A DNA stretch of 52,464 nt from Mesostigma viride (Eukaryota > Streptophyta > Mesostigmatophyceae > Mesostigmatales > Mesostigmataceae). The stretch lies in contig RPFO01000156.1 in assembly GCA_009746045.1 (NCBI GenBank), positions 1,857,381 through 1,909,844 on the forward strand, in the 5' to 3' direction. The position numbers and the translations under genes were made by a program. Shown here piece by piece: positions 1 to 8,760 of this stretch. The notes beneath the pieces were generated by a model. That model had not been told where the DNA came from. It searched no databases and saw nothing but the letters and a program-made list of their open reading frames with translations. Position 1 is the first letter of the stretch, and each line of letters starts with the position of its first letter.

Positions 1-1525
1 TGTAGAGCATGCGACCGATCGCGAGTGCCCAGAAGGTCTTCTGCACGTTGCGCGAGTAGCCCTGGAACTCCAGTACGGTGGACACCGGCTCGCAGGGGAT
101 GTCGACCCACTCTCCGTCCTCGAACTCGCCCCGGAACGCGCCCTCCTCGAAGAACTCGGGGGGCACATGGGCATCCGGAAAGTACCGGCACGCCCCCACG
201 TCGCTGGGGAGCTTGCGCGGGCCGTCGTAGGGGAAGAACTCGTCCGTGTCGGCGCGGTATATGCCGTTGCGGAAGGCGAACACGTGGCGGTCCTTGGGGC
301 GGACGGGGAAGGCGGCCGGCGCCGACTCCATGATGTGCTCGGTGGCCTTCTTGCACGTGCTGCCATCCCTCTGGCAGATCTTCCACGGGATGGGGTACTC
401 CGGACTGGTCATCTCGCGCACCCACTTCTTGATGGTGGTTACCTTCTTCCAGTAGTGGGTGTCGTGGCCCTCGGGCGTGAACTCGCGGACGTAGACCCCG
501 TCGTCGCTGTCCTCCTCCCCCTTCCTGTAGCCCATGTGGTGCCAGTGTGCTGTGAGGATGACCATGAGCCTGTGCAGATCGTTGAGCTCGGCGCTCCCGT
601 GGGAGAGCCGCACGATCAGCTTGGAGAGGAGCAGGCTCTCCCTCTCCCTCTGGGGCAGCCGGGCCTCGAGGATGCAGCAGACCGCCTCACGCATGGTGAA
701 GACGCGCCCCACGGCATCGGTGACATCACCCACGAGTTCGGTGGGTCCCACCTCCTCCATCTGCGCGATGAGGCCGTGCAGCCTTGACATGACCGCCAGG
801 TTGCTCTTGTTGAGGGCCTCGTAGACGAGCGGGACGGAGTCGCAGCAGTTCACGTACTTCCAGCAGGTGGCGTGGCGCGCGTCGTCGTCCTCGTCGCCGA
901 AGGGGTTGAGCTCTGGCTTGTACAGCTTGAAGATGTCCTCCATGATGCACGCGGGGTGGGCCTCCACGATGCCGACCTTGAGCATGCGCGCGATTTCCAT
1001 GATCCGCTCCTCCGAGAAGGTCTTGCAGTCGGTGATGAAGGTGATCATCCCCTCCGGGTCGGCCAGAAGGTTCCTGAAGGCCTTCAGGTCGTCGTATCCC
1101 GCCGGCTGCGACCCAATACTAGGAGCTCCAGCTGCTCCATCCACTCCACCATCACCAGCAGCCTCCTCCTCCTCCTCCTCCTCCTCTGGGGGTGGTGTGG
1201 GACCCTCCTCCTCCTCCTCCATATCCTCCTCCTCCTCATCATCATCATCTGGGAACACAGTGGCAGGGTTGGGCATGACAGGAGGGTGGTCCACATGCTG
1301 ATCATCAATAAATCCCCTGTCTTGCGAGTTTTCCGGCGAAAAATCCTCACTCTCCTCCCCTCCCTTGTTGCCCTCCTCATCAGATGACTCCTCAGCAGCA
1401 TCATCCACAAACTTTGACTCCCGTGCCGACTCCGGGACGGTCTGCGCCTGTGCTCTGGGGGCGCACTGTGCTCTGGGGGCGCCTGTGCGCTGGGGGCCCC
1501 TGCACCTGCGCCTGCGCCAGGGCGT
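1..1525 (-). CDS. D5-like primase-helicase, N-terminal part (viral type; runs off the window)
   Basis: An open frame of about 508 codons enters from position 1525 (a stop lies at 1526-1528) and is still open at base 1, so the helicase ATPase half is outside the window. It starts with a very acidic, low-complexity stretch that includes a FIDD motif, followed by a folded region containing VFAFRNGIYRADTDEFFPYD. The last visible part, GYSRNVQKTFWALAIGRMLY, resembles the segment just before the superfamily 3 helicase core in D5-type proteins of large DNA viruses. Those proteins prime and unwind DNA at the replication fork. The first ATG in frame is at 1276, but the acidic coding-like sequence upstream suggests the true start is further out or lost. 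Third positions are GC-rich. The family call comes from motif memory and is fairly good; cellular phage-like primases are the main alternative. Confidence 0.62.
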
Positions 1526-1586
1526 TCATCCCCGGCCCCACCGAGGCAGCCTCCCGGAGTCCACCAGCCTCTTCACCACGTCCGAT

Positions 1587-2021
1587 ATGATATCGGAGCT
1601 GCTCGAGGATCGGCTGGCGGAGGGCACGAGGTGCAAGCTGGTGCTGTATAAGACGGCCAACCAACCCAGGCCTTTCATGGAGAAGTGCGAGAAGATCTTC
1701 AGCAGCATCGTGCTCGTCGGGTTCACGGATGTCGATCTGCACCACCCCTCGACCAAGGTCGCACTCATCCCGGTGGGGGAGCGCCCCTCCAAGGTTACGG
1801 TATACCTCGGGGGAGAAGCGGGCTCCGTTTTCACCATCTACTACTGCGGGTACGAGGTCCTGCGCAACACCCTCAGCAGGAGGGGCAAGGAGGCCTTCAA
1901 CATGGTGCCAATCAACAAGGCCACCGCGGGGGATTGGGGGCACACTTCCCCCTCATCCTCAAGTACTGGTTTGTGTAGAGGACCATCCAGCTGCGTGTCG
2001 TCAACGACCACGAGTCTGTAA
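1587..2021 (+). CDS. unrecognised open frame in the viral island, C-terminal end probably frameshifted
   Basis: I do not recognise this protein. The plus-strand frame is open from 1365, but only from the ATG at 1587 does it look coding, with GC-rich third positions and an ordinary mix of hydrophobic and charged residues (start MISELLEDRLAEGTRCKLVL). About 120 residues read well, up to about 1945. There a run of G residues seems to shift the frame: the neighbouring frame continues plausibly with HFPLILKYWFV and then meets a stop at 1976-1978. Downstream of that stop the same frame keeps coding-like sequence until about 2037. This looks like a viral gene in early decay. It lies back to back with the primase-helicase and converges on the broken gene at 2033-2602. 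Confidence 0.35.
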   Translation: MISELLEDRLAEGTRCKLVLYKTANQPRPFMEKCEKIFSSIVLVGFTDVDLHHPSTKVALIPVGERPSKVTVYLGGEAGSVFTIYYCGYEVLRNTLSRRGKEAFNMVPINKATAGDWGHTSPSSSSTGLCRGPSSCVSSTTTSL

Positions 2022-2032
2022 AAGACAGATGT

Positions 2033-2602
2033 TTATGAGCGCTGTCGCTTGGATGCGGTTGGTCCATTGGCATTTTTAGCTCTGATCTCAGCCCGATATC
2101 TTTCAAGGTCCTGATCAAAACCCAAGTATTTTCTCCACGTGTCGTGTAATATTCTATCGACTTTGTATGTTGCATTCAGCAACTCATTGACTTCTGGATT
2201 GGTGTACTTATTATTGGCGTACAAGGTATCGTAATATTGTTTGGTTTCTTTTATGGCCCGATTGTGCCTTACTTATCTGTCTCTCCAGATCGTGCAGATA
2301 GGGGTCTTCGAGACGCATTGTCTTCAAACTCTCGAGCAGGGAATCCTCGTCTAGATCGGTACGAGACCTTTTACCACCCGTGGACTGCGATGGTTGGGGA
2401 TCTGTGAGGCGCACGTTTCTGAAATGTTCGAGGAGTAGCTCTTCGTTAGGTATGGCCCCGACCGCGGGGAAGACGCGTTTGCGTCAGTAGCACGCACTCG
2501 GTGCTTCTTTCGACTACGAGAGTGGCGAGTGCACGTCTTCCTACCCATTTGGGCATCGTTACGGCATGGTAGACCCTTGCGCGTTTTTATCGAGCACTTC
2601 AT
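2033..2602 (-). pseudogene. small virus-like gene with Cys/His-rich start, broken by two frameshifts
   Basis: Three consecutive minus-strand frames read as parts of one protein of about 190 residues. The first starts at ATG 2602 with a Cys/His-rich, basic segment (CX11CX10CX3H spacing, MKCSIKTRKGLPCRN then CTRHS). Near 2480 the coding sense moves to a second frame (RVFPAVGAIPNEELLLEHF and an acidic segment ending LHDLERQIS). Near 2265 it moves to a third, which begins AIKETKQYYDTLYANN and stops at 2033 after a basic tail. Each junction is a simple small indel. No family was recognised; the opening resembles small zinc-binding proteins common in large DNA viruses. The breaks fit a gene no longer under selection. 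Sequencing error is the alternative. Confidence 0.4.
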
Positions 2603-2639
2603 ATTGTTGCCTCATGCAAAGATAAAAAAAAAACCCTTT

Positions 2640-3245
2640 CCCTCGAACGCGGTCCACCCGCCCCCCTTCCCGGTGCCGGTCACCCCGCGAGAAACCCGAC
2701 CCGCGCGTCATCGCCGGACCGAACTGCGTCCACCGTCGCACGACCAAACGACCCTCTCGCGGCCCCGCGGAATAAAAGACCCTCCCAGACGGGGTTCTCG
2801 ACAGTCGAAGTGGACGCAGTTCGATGGACCCAGTTCTTTTTTTCTTTTTTTTTTCAAGAGCATAAAAGTTATGGGGAATGAAAAGCCATCCCTTCCGTCA
2901 CCCCGTGATGATGACCCCATGATCATCACCCCATGATGCATACACCCACCCGTATACCCCTTTCAAAAAAACCCTCCCCTCCAAAAAAAAATTTCAACTG
3001 CGTCCATCGAACTGCGTCCACCGTCACCCCCCTCCCGGCCCTCCCGCCCGACGAGTTAAACCATCACCCCCTCGCGGCCCTTTCCCCCCCCCACGGTGGA
3101 CGGACTTCGGGACCGAGTTCCAACCGTCGACCCCCCTCCCGGCCCCGCCGCGCCCCCTCCCTCGCGCACCCGCTACCGCGGTGGACCCAGTTCGCCCGAG
3201 CCGGTCCACCGCCACCCGGCCCGCTCGCCTATCGAGCGCGGTAAA
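2640..3245. repeat. GC-rich non-coding stretch with dispersed short motif (GAACTGCGTCCACCGTC and relatives)
   Basis: No convincing gene lies between the broken gene and the coiled-coil gene. Instead a short motif recurs in both orientations. GAACTGCGTCCACCG occurs near 2721 and 3009, a related AACTGCGTCCATCG near 2997, the reverse form GTGGACGCAGTTCGATGG near 2810, and diverged GGTGGACCCAGTTCG forms near 3181. Blocks of C-rich DNA and A runs separate them. The spacing is irregular, so this is not a simple tandem array. Confidence 0.45.
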
Positions 3246-3500
3246 TTATCTCCGCCCACCCTGACGACCGCGCCGGACCGCGAGCCGCGAGTGTGCATTC
3301 GGGGATGATAGAATTAAGTTGCCATTTATGTCAACTTAGTTAAGGCTTGAGACACGGTTGTCACATAGCCATCTGCTAACTACACAAAATGTGTAATTAT
3401 GCCAGAATTAAGTTAGCACTGGTGCTGACTTGTCTCAGCACGCGACAATGCGCGCTTACAGAGCGCCAGAAACTTTCTTGGCATATGGTATACCACGACC

Positions 3501-4538
3501 ATGGCTCTCATCAGCAACTCCCCTTCCATGCGCCAAGACTACTTCGGCCTCGTGCCCTTTGACGAGCTGCCACAGGATTGCAAGGAGTTTGCTGGCGAAT
3601 ACGAGTTCCGTACGTTTAAGGGGTGTGAGGGATTGATCCCATTCAACAAAGAAACGGGTCACGGTAACCTTAGTAAATTTCTCAAGCTGGGCAAGTCCGA
3701 GAAACAGCAAGTCGAGCGTGTGATGTCGACTGCCGTTGCACGCGACCTTAGATCTTTGCTGGAATCGCAGGGGGTGGATTGCACCCTTAAAGAAGTGCCC
3801 GGTCGTGGGGCAACTGCTGGCATATACGCGCCAAAGGTCTTCATCTTTGCCCTGGCGGCCCAGCGCTCCACCGCCTTTGCTGTGGTGGCCATGAAGGTGG
3901 CCACTGAGCTGTTCGCTGGCGACTCCCTCAAGGTGGCCGAGCTGGCACTGGGCATCTACGCCCAGGACGTGGAGAACGGCAAGGCTCGCGACGAGGAGAT
4001 GGAGAACCGCCTGCTCGCGGTGGTCTCGGAGCACCAGGAGAGGCAGCTGGCCCTCATCCACCAGCACCACAACCTGCAGGTGGCCATGTTGAAGGACCTG
4101 GCGGAAAAGGTCACGGTATCGGAGAAGGAGCGAGCGGAGGCAGCAAAGCTTCAAAAGGAGCTGGTGCAGGCCAACAAGGAGCACGCCGCCAAGGTGGAGG
4201 ACGCGCAGGCCCAGGTCACCGCCATCCACAAGGAGCTCAAGTTCCAGGCCAAGCAGCACTTCCAGGACGAGCTGGCCACCGAGCGGAAGGCCGACAAGGA
4301 CAAGTTCAACCTCGAGCAGGAGAGGGACAGGTTCGAGGCCGAGGCCGCCAAGTGGAAGGCCGCCTACCAGGAGCGCAGGCAGGAGCTGCTGGACAGATAC
4401 GTCGACGTGGCCAACCAGTTCATGGACGTCGGCATCAAGCGCAAGAGGGACCTGGACGACGGGGACGACCCGCGCAAAGTCGTGCAAGACGTGATCGACG
4501 AGTGCCGCGACATCCTCAAGAAGGCCATGCGATACTAG
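3501..4538 (+). CDS. coiled-coil protein with possible KilA-N/MSV199-like N-terminal domain (virus-like)
   Basis: This is a complete 345-codon frame from ATG 3501 to TAG 4538. Residues about 15-140 form a folded region with VARDLRSLLESQG, then RGATAGIYAPKVFIFALAAQ and a helix ending MKVATELF. The order basic helix, RG..G.Y, hydrophobic helix recalls KilA-N or MSV199 DNA-binding heads of large DNA virus proteins. Residues about 150-310 are a long, highly charged coiled coil rich in E, K, A and Q, and the end is a basic patch (KRKRDLDDGDD) plus a short helix. AATAAA sits at 4565. It is the only intact gene of the viral island. The KilA-N reading is a resemblance only; the coiled coil is clear. 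Confidence 0.6.
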   Translation: MALISNSPSMRQDYFGLVPFDELPQDCKEFAGEYEFRTFKGCEGLIPFNKETGHGNLSKFLKLGKSEKQQVERVMSTAVARDLRSLLESQGVDCTLKEVPGRGATAGIYAPKVFIFALAAQRSTAFAVVAMKVATELFAGDSLKVAELALGIYAQDVENGKARDEEMENRLLAVVSEHQERQLALIHQHHNLQVAMLKDLAEKVTVSEKERAEAAKLQKELVQANKEHAAKVEDAQAQVTAIHKELKFQAKQHFQDELATERKADKDKFNLEQERDRFEAEAAKWKAAYQERRQELLDRYVDVANQFMDVGIKRKRDLDDGDDPRKVVQDVIDECRDILKKAMRY

Positions 4539-4894
4539 TCGACCCTGGCCATCTGCACGCGCGCAATAAAGAGGGCAACAACGCAGGCAGAGCTCTCACT
4601 TTCCCACTTCAGGGGATGGGAACTTTTTACCTCCTGACAGCCACCCCTGAACAATAAGGCTAAGGAGAAGGAATGGGACCGGCAACAGCCGACCAGAAGA
4701 ATAAAGGGCTATCCAGGGCCCTACAATAAAGCAGTATGGTGTCCTATTCAATAATCAAGTAATTAACAACATATATCCATTGCCTATTCAATTTAAATAG
4801 CAAAACAAGCAGTAAATAGGGGGTTACCTTGCGAAGCCGTAGGAGTGCCCCCAAAAGTGCCACAGCCGGCCAAGAACCCCCTATTGACGTGGAG
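4539..4894. other. AT-richer gap between viral gene and palindrome; polyadenylation-like signals only
   Basis: I see no gene here. AATAAA occurs at about 4565, 4700 and 4726. CCTATTCAAT occurs twice (about 4743 and 4782). The segment 4831-4894 could be flanking viral or retrotransposon sequence; I could not assign it. Confidence 0.4.
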
Positions 4895-5937
4895 CCAACA
4901 TTATCGCAAGCCAACCCCCTTTCAGGGTCCCAAAACCACCTGGCAGGGTGCCAAAATACTAATATTCACCCCCTGAAAAGGCTTTCTCACTACCTGAGGG
5001 AGACCCAGCCAAAACCCCGGCTCAGACCCTGAGAACCCCCCCCCCGCCCTGGTTATTAGCCAGGGGGTGGGGATATTTTCTCCCCCTCCCTGGTCCCCCA
5101 TACCCGGCAGACTGCCACGTGTCACCCCCTGATTGGCTGGCTACTAGGCCTGATATAACCAGGGTGGAAATAGGCTCCGCCAGGGTGCTCCAAAAGCAAA
5201 AAAGCCCCATCACCTGGTTGGTGACGGGGCCCTGTCAGACATTGACACCCGGCTGGTTTCCCCTTCAAATTTTGACAGGGTCCCTGGCCAGGAAAAAAAA
5301 TATCTAAAGCTACTATAGATATATTCTAGTATATCCAAGATACTCCCGAGTACCAGGGAGTAGACTCGAATATTCCCCCCTGGTCCCAAGGCGGCCGGGT
5401 CCACCCCAGAGATGCGCATCTCTGGGGTGGACCCGGCCGCCTTGGGACCAGGGGGGAATATTCGAGTCTACTCCCTGGTACTCGGGAGTATCTTGGATAT
5501 ACTAGAATATATCTATAGTAGCTTTAGATATTTTTTTTCCTGGCCAGGGACCCTGTCAAAATTTGAAGGGGAAACCAGCCGGGTGTCAATGTCTGACAGG
5601 GCCCCGTCACCAACCAGGTGATGGGGCTTTTTTGCTTTTGGAGCACCCTGGCGGAGCCTATTTCCACCCTGGTTATATCAGGCCTAGTAGCCAGCCAATC
5701 AGGGGGTGACACGTGGCAGTCTGCCGGGTATGGGGGACCAGGGAGGGGGAGAAAATATCCCCACCCCCTGGCTAATAACCAGGGCGGGGGGGGGGGTTCT
5801 CAGGGTCTGAGCCGGGGTTTTGGCTGGGTCTCCCTCAGGTAGTGAGAAAGCCTTTTCAGGGGGTGAATATTAGTATTTTGGCACCCTGCCAGGTGGTTTT
5901 GGGACCCTGAAAGGGGGTTGGCTTGCGATAATGTTGG
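4895..5937. mobile_element. ~1.04 kb near-perfect, spacer-free palindrome (fold-back/MITE-like element)
   Basis: The two ~521-bp arms are inverted copies that meet at 5415/5416 with no spacer; the centre reads CCCAGAGATGCGCATCTCTGGG. The only arm difference I found is a homopolymer of 10 C (about 5036-5045) against 11 G (about 5786-5796). Both ends finish in CCAACATTATCGCAAGCC (inverted on the right), and the flanks outside are unrelated, so it is a discrete unit. I see no clear target-site duplication and no believable gene inside. The right end cuts into the last codons of the neighbouring retrotransposon's PHD-finger frame. A non-autonomous DNA transposon is the best guess; the superfamily was not recognised. 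Confidence 0.85.
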
Positions 5938-6293
5938 GTGACCGCAGTCAAGCTGCGGGAGGTAAACTTCGCAGCGGTGCACACTGGACAAAACCAATCC
6001 CCCTCCGGAATGCTGGTGACCACTGGCTGCAAACACTGCATGTGCCAACCACAGTTACACTGATCACACAATAACATGGACTCCGCCTGATCGACCCGGT
6101 GACAAACCTGACACTGGGCGTCCTTGACTCGGCGAGACGTGTGCGGTTGGAGGTCGTGGACCGAATTGGGCAGTGAGCAGGGACTGAGATTGCTGAGGTT
6201 GTCAGTCGTACGGCTCCCGTCGGCGCCCTCCAAAATTGCCACTCCCGATGGTTTGATAGCCACAATGCGCAAAATGGTGGGCCCCGCCTCCAC
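5938..6293 (-). CDS. C-terminal PHD finger of the retrotransposon polyprotein (frame-shifted tail)
   Basis: The frame that continues the integrase tail after about 6285 reads a short linker and then a complete C4HC3 PHD finger: CQVC, LLCDQC, GWH, MQC and WFCPVC, at about 5979-6117. The Trp two residues before the last Cys pair is typical of histone-tail-binding PHD fingers. Known PHD fingers read histone H3 tails, so here the module may steer integration to marked chromatin, the role a chromodomain plays in chromoviruses. The natural C-terminus is lost: beyond 5938 the frame runs into the palindrome and stops at 5856. Confidence 0.75.
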
Positions 6294-8760
6294 AATGATC
6301 CAAGGTGTGCTTCAGCTGAGTGCGCAGGAAAACATACTGCCCTGGCCTAAACCGCAGCTGGCGAGCCATGTATGCGCCCCCCCGGCGCTGAGCGTAGCGC
6401 AGGGAGTCCCTGTGCTGAGCAATGAACAAGTTGTTCATCGCGATGGGCATGACCTTCTTAAAAGTCTCTGCCGGCCTGGCCAGCACCTCAACCAAAAATT
6501 GCTGAGCGTTGTCGAAGGCCATGGGTTCGGGGTGCGCAACCTGTGCCTCCGTAGGCAAAAGAGGATTACGCCCGAACAGAAGGAAATACGGGGAGAAGGT
6601 AGCGAGAGACTCCTGGGGAGACATGCGATAACCCATGGCAATCCATGCCAACTCGCGATCCCACCTGGCCGACTCCGGCACCTGCAGGCTCCACTTGCGC
6701 AGCGCCTGCTTGACGGTCTGCACCAATCTCTCAGCCAAACCATTGGCCTGAGGATGCTCCCGAGAAGTGCGACGGTGATCAATAAGACATCCATCCAGCA
6801 ACTCCTGGAACTCACCCCTGAACTCACCACCCTGGTCCGTGACTACCTCCGCGGGAGCCCCAAACCTGGTTATGATGTCCGCAAAATGCTTCGCTGTGGT
6901 AGCGGCATGCTTGTCAGCAATGGGGATCAACTCAACCCATTTGCTAAAGCTCTCCACGCATACCATGACATAGAGGTTGCCGTCAGGGCTCTCCTGAAAC
7001 GGCCCGCACAGATCGACGTGCCAGCGATAAAACAAGCCCTTGATGGGAAGCGACATCAGCTCCTTGGCACCATGATCTGCGCTAAAGTTAGCCTTGGTTC
7101 GAGCACACGGGACACAGCTGGCCACTACCTGGGCCACCGTGTGTCGCATGTTATTCCACCAATAGCTGGTCCGTACGAGGCTGAGCGTGCGATTGCCACC
7201 CAAGTGACCATACCGCTCGTGGTACGCCTGCACTATAGCAACGCGCTTGTCAGGCGGTGGGACGACCACCCTACGCTTGCCCAACAGCTTGTACAAAACC
7301 CCATCTTCCCAACCATAGGTTGCAGCCCTGTGCTGCACCCTGTTCAACTCCGTCGCCTTCTGAGCAGGAGTCCAATCGACTGGAGTAGGAGTCAAGACAG
7401 CACCCTGCACTTGCTCCAAAACTCGACCATCTAGCCAGATATCAGCGGTGTAGCAATCAGCAAGAGAGCTACGCGCTAAGAGAGCCTGCACAGCGATCAG
7501 CTGCTGCAGAGAAGGATCAATGTCAAAGGACAGAGACCTACCCTCTTCCATAGCGCACACAGCTTTGGATGGCGTGAATGGCGACGGCCGCACCGGGTCG
7601 TCGCTGATGCCGAAGTCCGCCACAGAGTACTCGACACTGCGCCACCACGCCTCCTCCTCATCGTCGGCCGCATACCCAGCAGCGTTCACAAAGACCACAG
7701 AACCAGACGAGCCCTCGGCACCCATGGCCCGGGCTCCAGTGTGGTCAACAGTGGTAGGCATGGCGTATCGGGATAGCACATCGGCGTTGACATGGTCCTT
7801 GCCGGCCCGATGCACAATGGTCATGTGGTACTCCTGGATAATCATGGCCCATCGGGCGAGCTTACCCGTCAGGTTGGTGTTGGTCATTAGCCACTGAAGC
7901 GGCTGGTGGTCTGTCACCAGAGTAAACACGCGCCCAAATAAATACGGGCGAAAGTGCTTGATGGCCCACACCACAGCCAGTGCCTCCCCCTCATAGGAAG
8001 AATACCGGCTCTCCGCTGGGTTGTTGCTGCGACTAGCATAAGCAATAACGTGCTCGCGCCCATCACCATCCTTTTGCGCCAAGACCGCACCCAGTCCTAC
8101 CTTGGACCAGTCGGTATATAACACAAATGGCAAAGCATAGTCAGGGGCGCGCAGAATCGGTGCCGACGTGAGCTCCTGCTTGATTGTCTCGATGGCGCGT
8201 TGCTGTGCGGGACCCCACGCCCACACGCACCCCTTCTTGAGTAACTCGGTCAAGGGCTTCACCTTGCTGCTGAAGTTCTCAATGTAACCTCGGTAATAGC
8301 CAGCCAAACCCAAATACGCCCGCACCCCTGAGACATCCGTGGGTACGGCGGCCTGCGCAATGGATTCGACCTTGGCGGCATCAGGCGTCCGGCCACCCGG
8401 CACAATCTGATGACCAAGGAATGAGAGGGTCCGCTGGGCGAACTTGCACTTCTCAGGGTGCAGCCGCATATTATGCTCCTCGAGAGCCAAGCGAACCTGC
8501 TCCAAGTGCGCCAGGTGCTCCTCAAATGTCGCGCTAAAGACGATTACATCATCAATGTAACAAGCGGCGAAAGGAAGACCTGCAAGCACTTTGTCCATAG
8601 CTCGTTGGAAAACAGCACTAGCGTTGCGGTGCCCAAAGGGCATGCGCACCCACTCATACAAATTGCCGCCCCCCCAGAATGCAAGCTTCCGCTGATCCTC
8701 CGGCGCAACTGCGATCTGATGAAAGCCGCTACGCAGGTCCAGCGAGGACACAAACTTCAC
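6202..8760 (-). CDS. reverse transcriptase, RNase H and integrase of the Ty3/gypsy element
   Basis: This is an 852-residue frame counted from its first Met; coding sense begins slightly upstream, continuing the RT split near 8775. The RT palm shows SSLDLRSGFHQI and the catalytic box CYIDDVIVFS. RNase H follows with VLYTDWSKVGLGAVLAQ, SSYEGEALAVVWAIKHF and VTDHQPLQWL. The integrase has an HHCC zinc finger (HERYGHLGG, then CVPCARTKAN) and a D,D,E core: VDLCGPF near 7010, VTDQGGEF near 6830, NGLAERL near 6740. After YVFLRTQLKHTL the frame goes out of phase at about 6285; the partner frame carries the PHD finger. All catalytic residues I looked for are present. Confidence 0.9.
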   Translation of the reverse strand: MKFVSSLDLRSGFHQIAVAPEDQRKLAFWGGGNLYEWVRMPFGHRNASAVFQRAMDKVLAGLPFAACYIDDVIVFSATFEEHLAHLEQVRLALEEHNMRLHPEKCKFAQRTLSFLGHQIVPGGRTPDAAKVESIAQAAVPTDVSGVRAYLGLAGYYRGYIENFSSKVKPLTELLKKGCVWAWGPAQQRAIETIKQELTSAPILRAPDYALPFVLYTDWSKVGLGAVLAQKDGDGREHVIAYASRSNNPAESRYSSYEGEALAVVWAIKHFRPYLFGRVFTLVTDHQPLQWLMTNTNLTGKLARWAMIIQEYHMTIVHRAGKDHVNADVLSRYAMPTTVDHTGARAMGAEGSSGSVVFVNAAGYAADDEEEAWWRSVEYSVADFGISDDPVRPSPFTPSKAVCAMEEGRSLSFDIDPSLQQLIAVQALLARSSLADCYTADIWLDGRVLEQVQGAVLTPTPVDWTPAQKATELNRVQHRAATYGWEDGVLYKLLGKRRVVVPPPDKRVAIVQAYHERYGHLGGNRTLSLVRTSYWWNNMRHTVAQVVASCVPCARTKANFSADHGAKELMSLPIKGLFYRWHVDLCGPFQESPDGNLYVMVCVESFSKWVELIPIADKHAATTAKHFADIITRFGAPAEVVTDQGGEFRGEFQELLDGCLIDHRRTSREHPQANGLAERLVQTVKQALRKWSLQVPESARWDRELAWIAMGYRMSPQESLATFSPYFLLFGRNPLLPTEAQVAHPEPMAFDNAQQFLVEVLARPAETFKKVMPIAMNNLFIAQHRDSLRYAQRRGGAYMARQLRFRPGQYVFLRTQLKHTLDHCGGGAHHFAHCGYQTIGSGNFGGRRREPYD

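Noticed and set aside
167-787. Plus-strand open frame of 206 codons
   Set aside because: It is the complement of the primase-helicase frame, whose composition and motifs are far better; this one has no recognisable features.
4895-5937. Palindrome as assembly or amplification fold-back
   Set aside because: A fold-back artefact would continue symmetrically into the flanks; here symmetry ends sharply at the same terminal sequence on both sides and the flanks differ.
6124-7434. 436-codon plus-strand frame opposite the integrase
   Set aside because: No domain or composition supports it; the minus strand shows a full integrase with catalytic residues.
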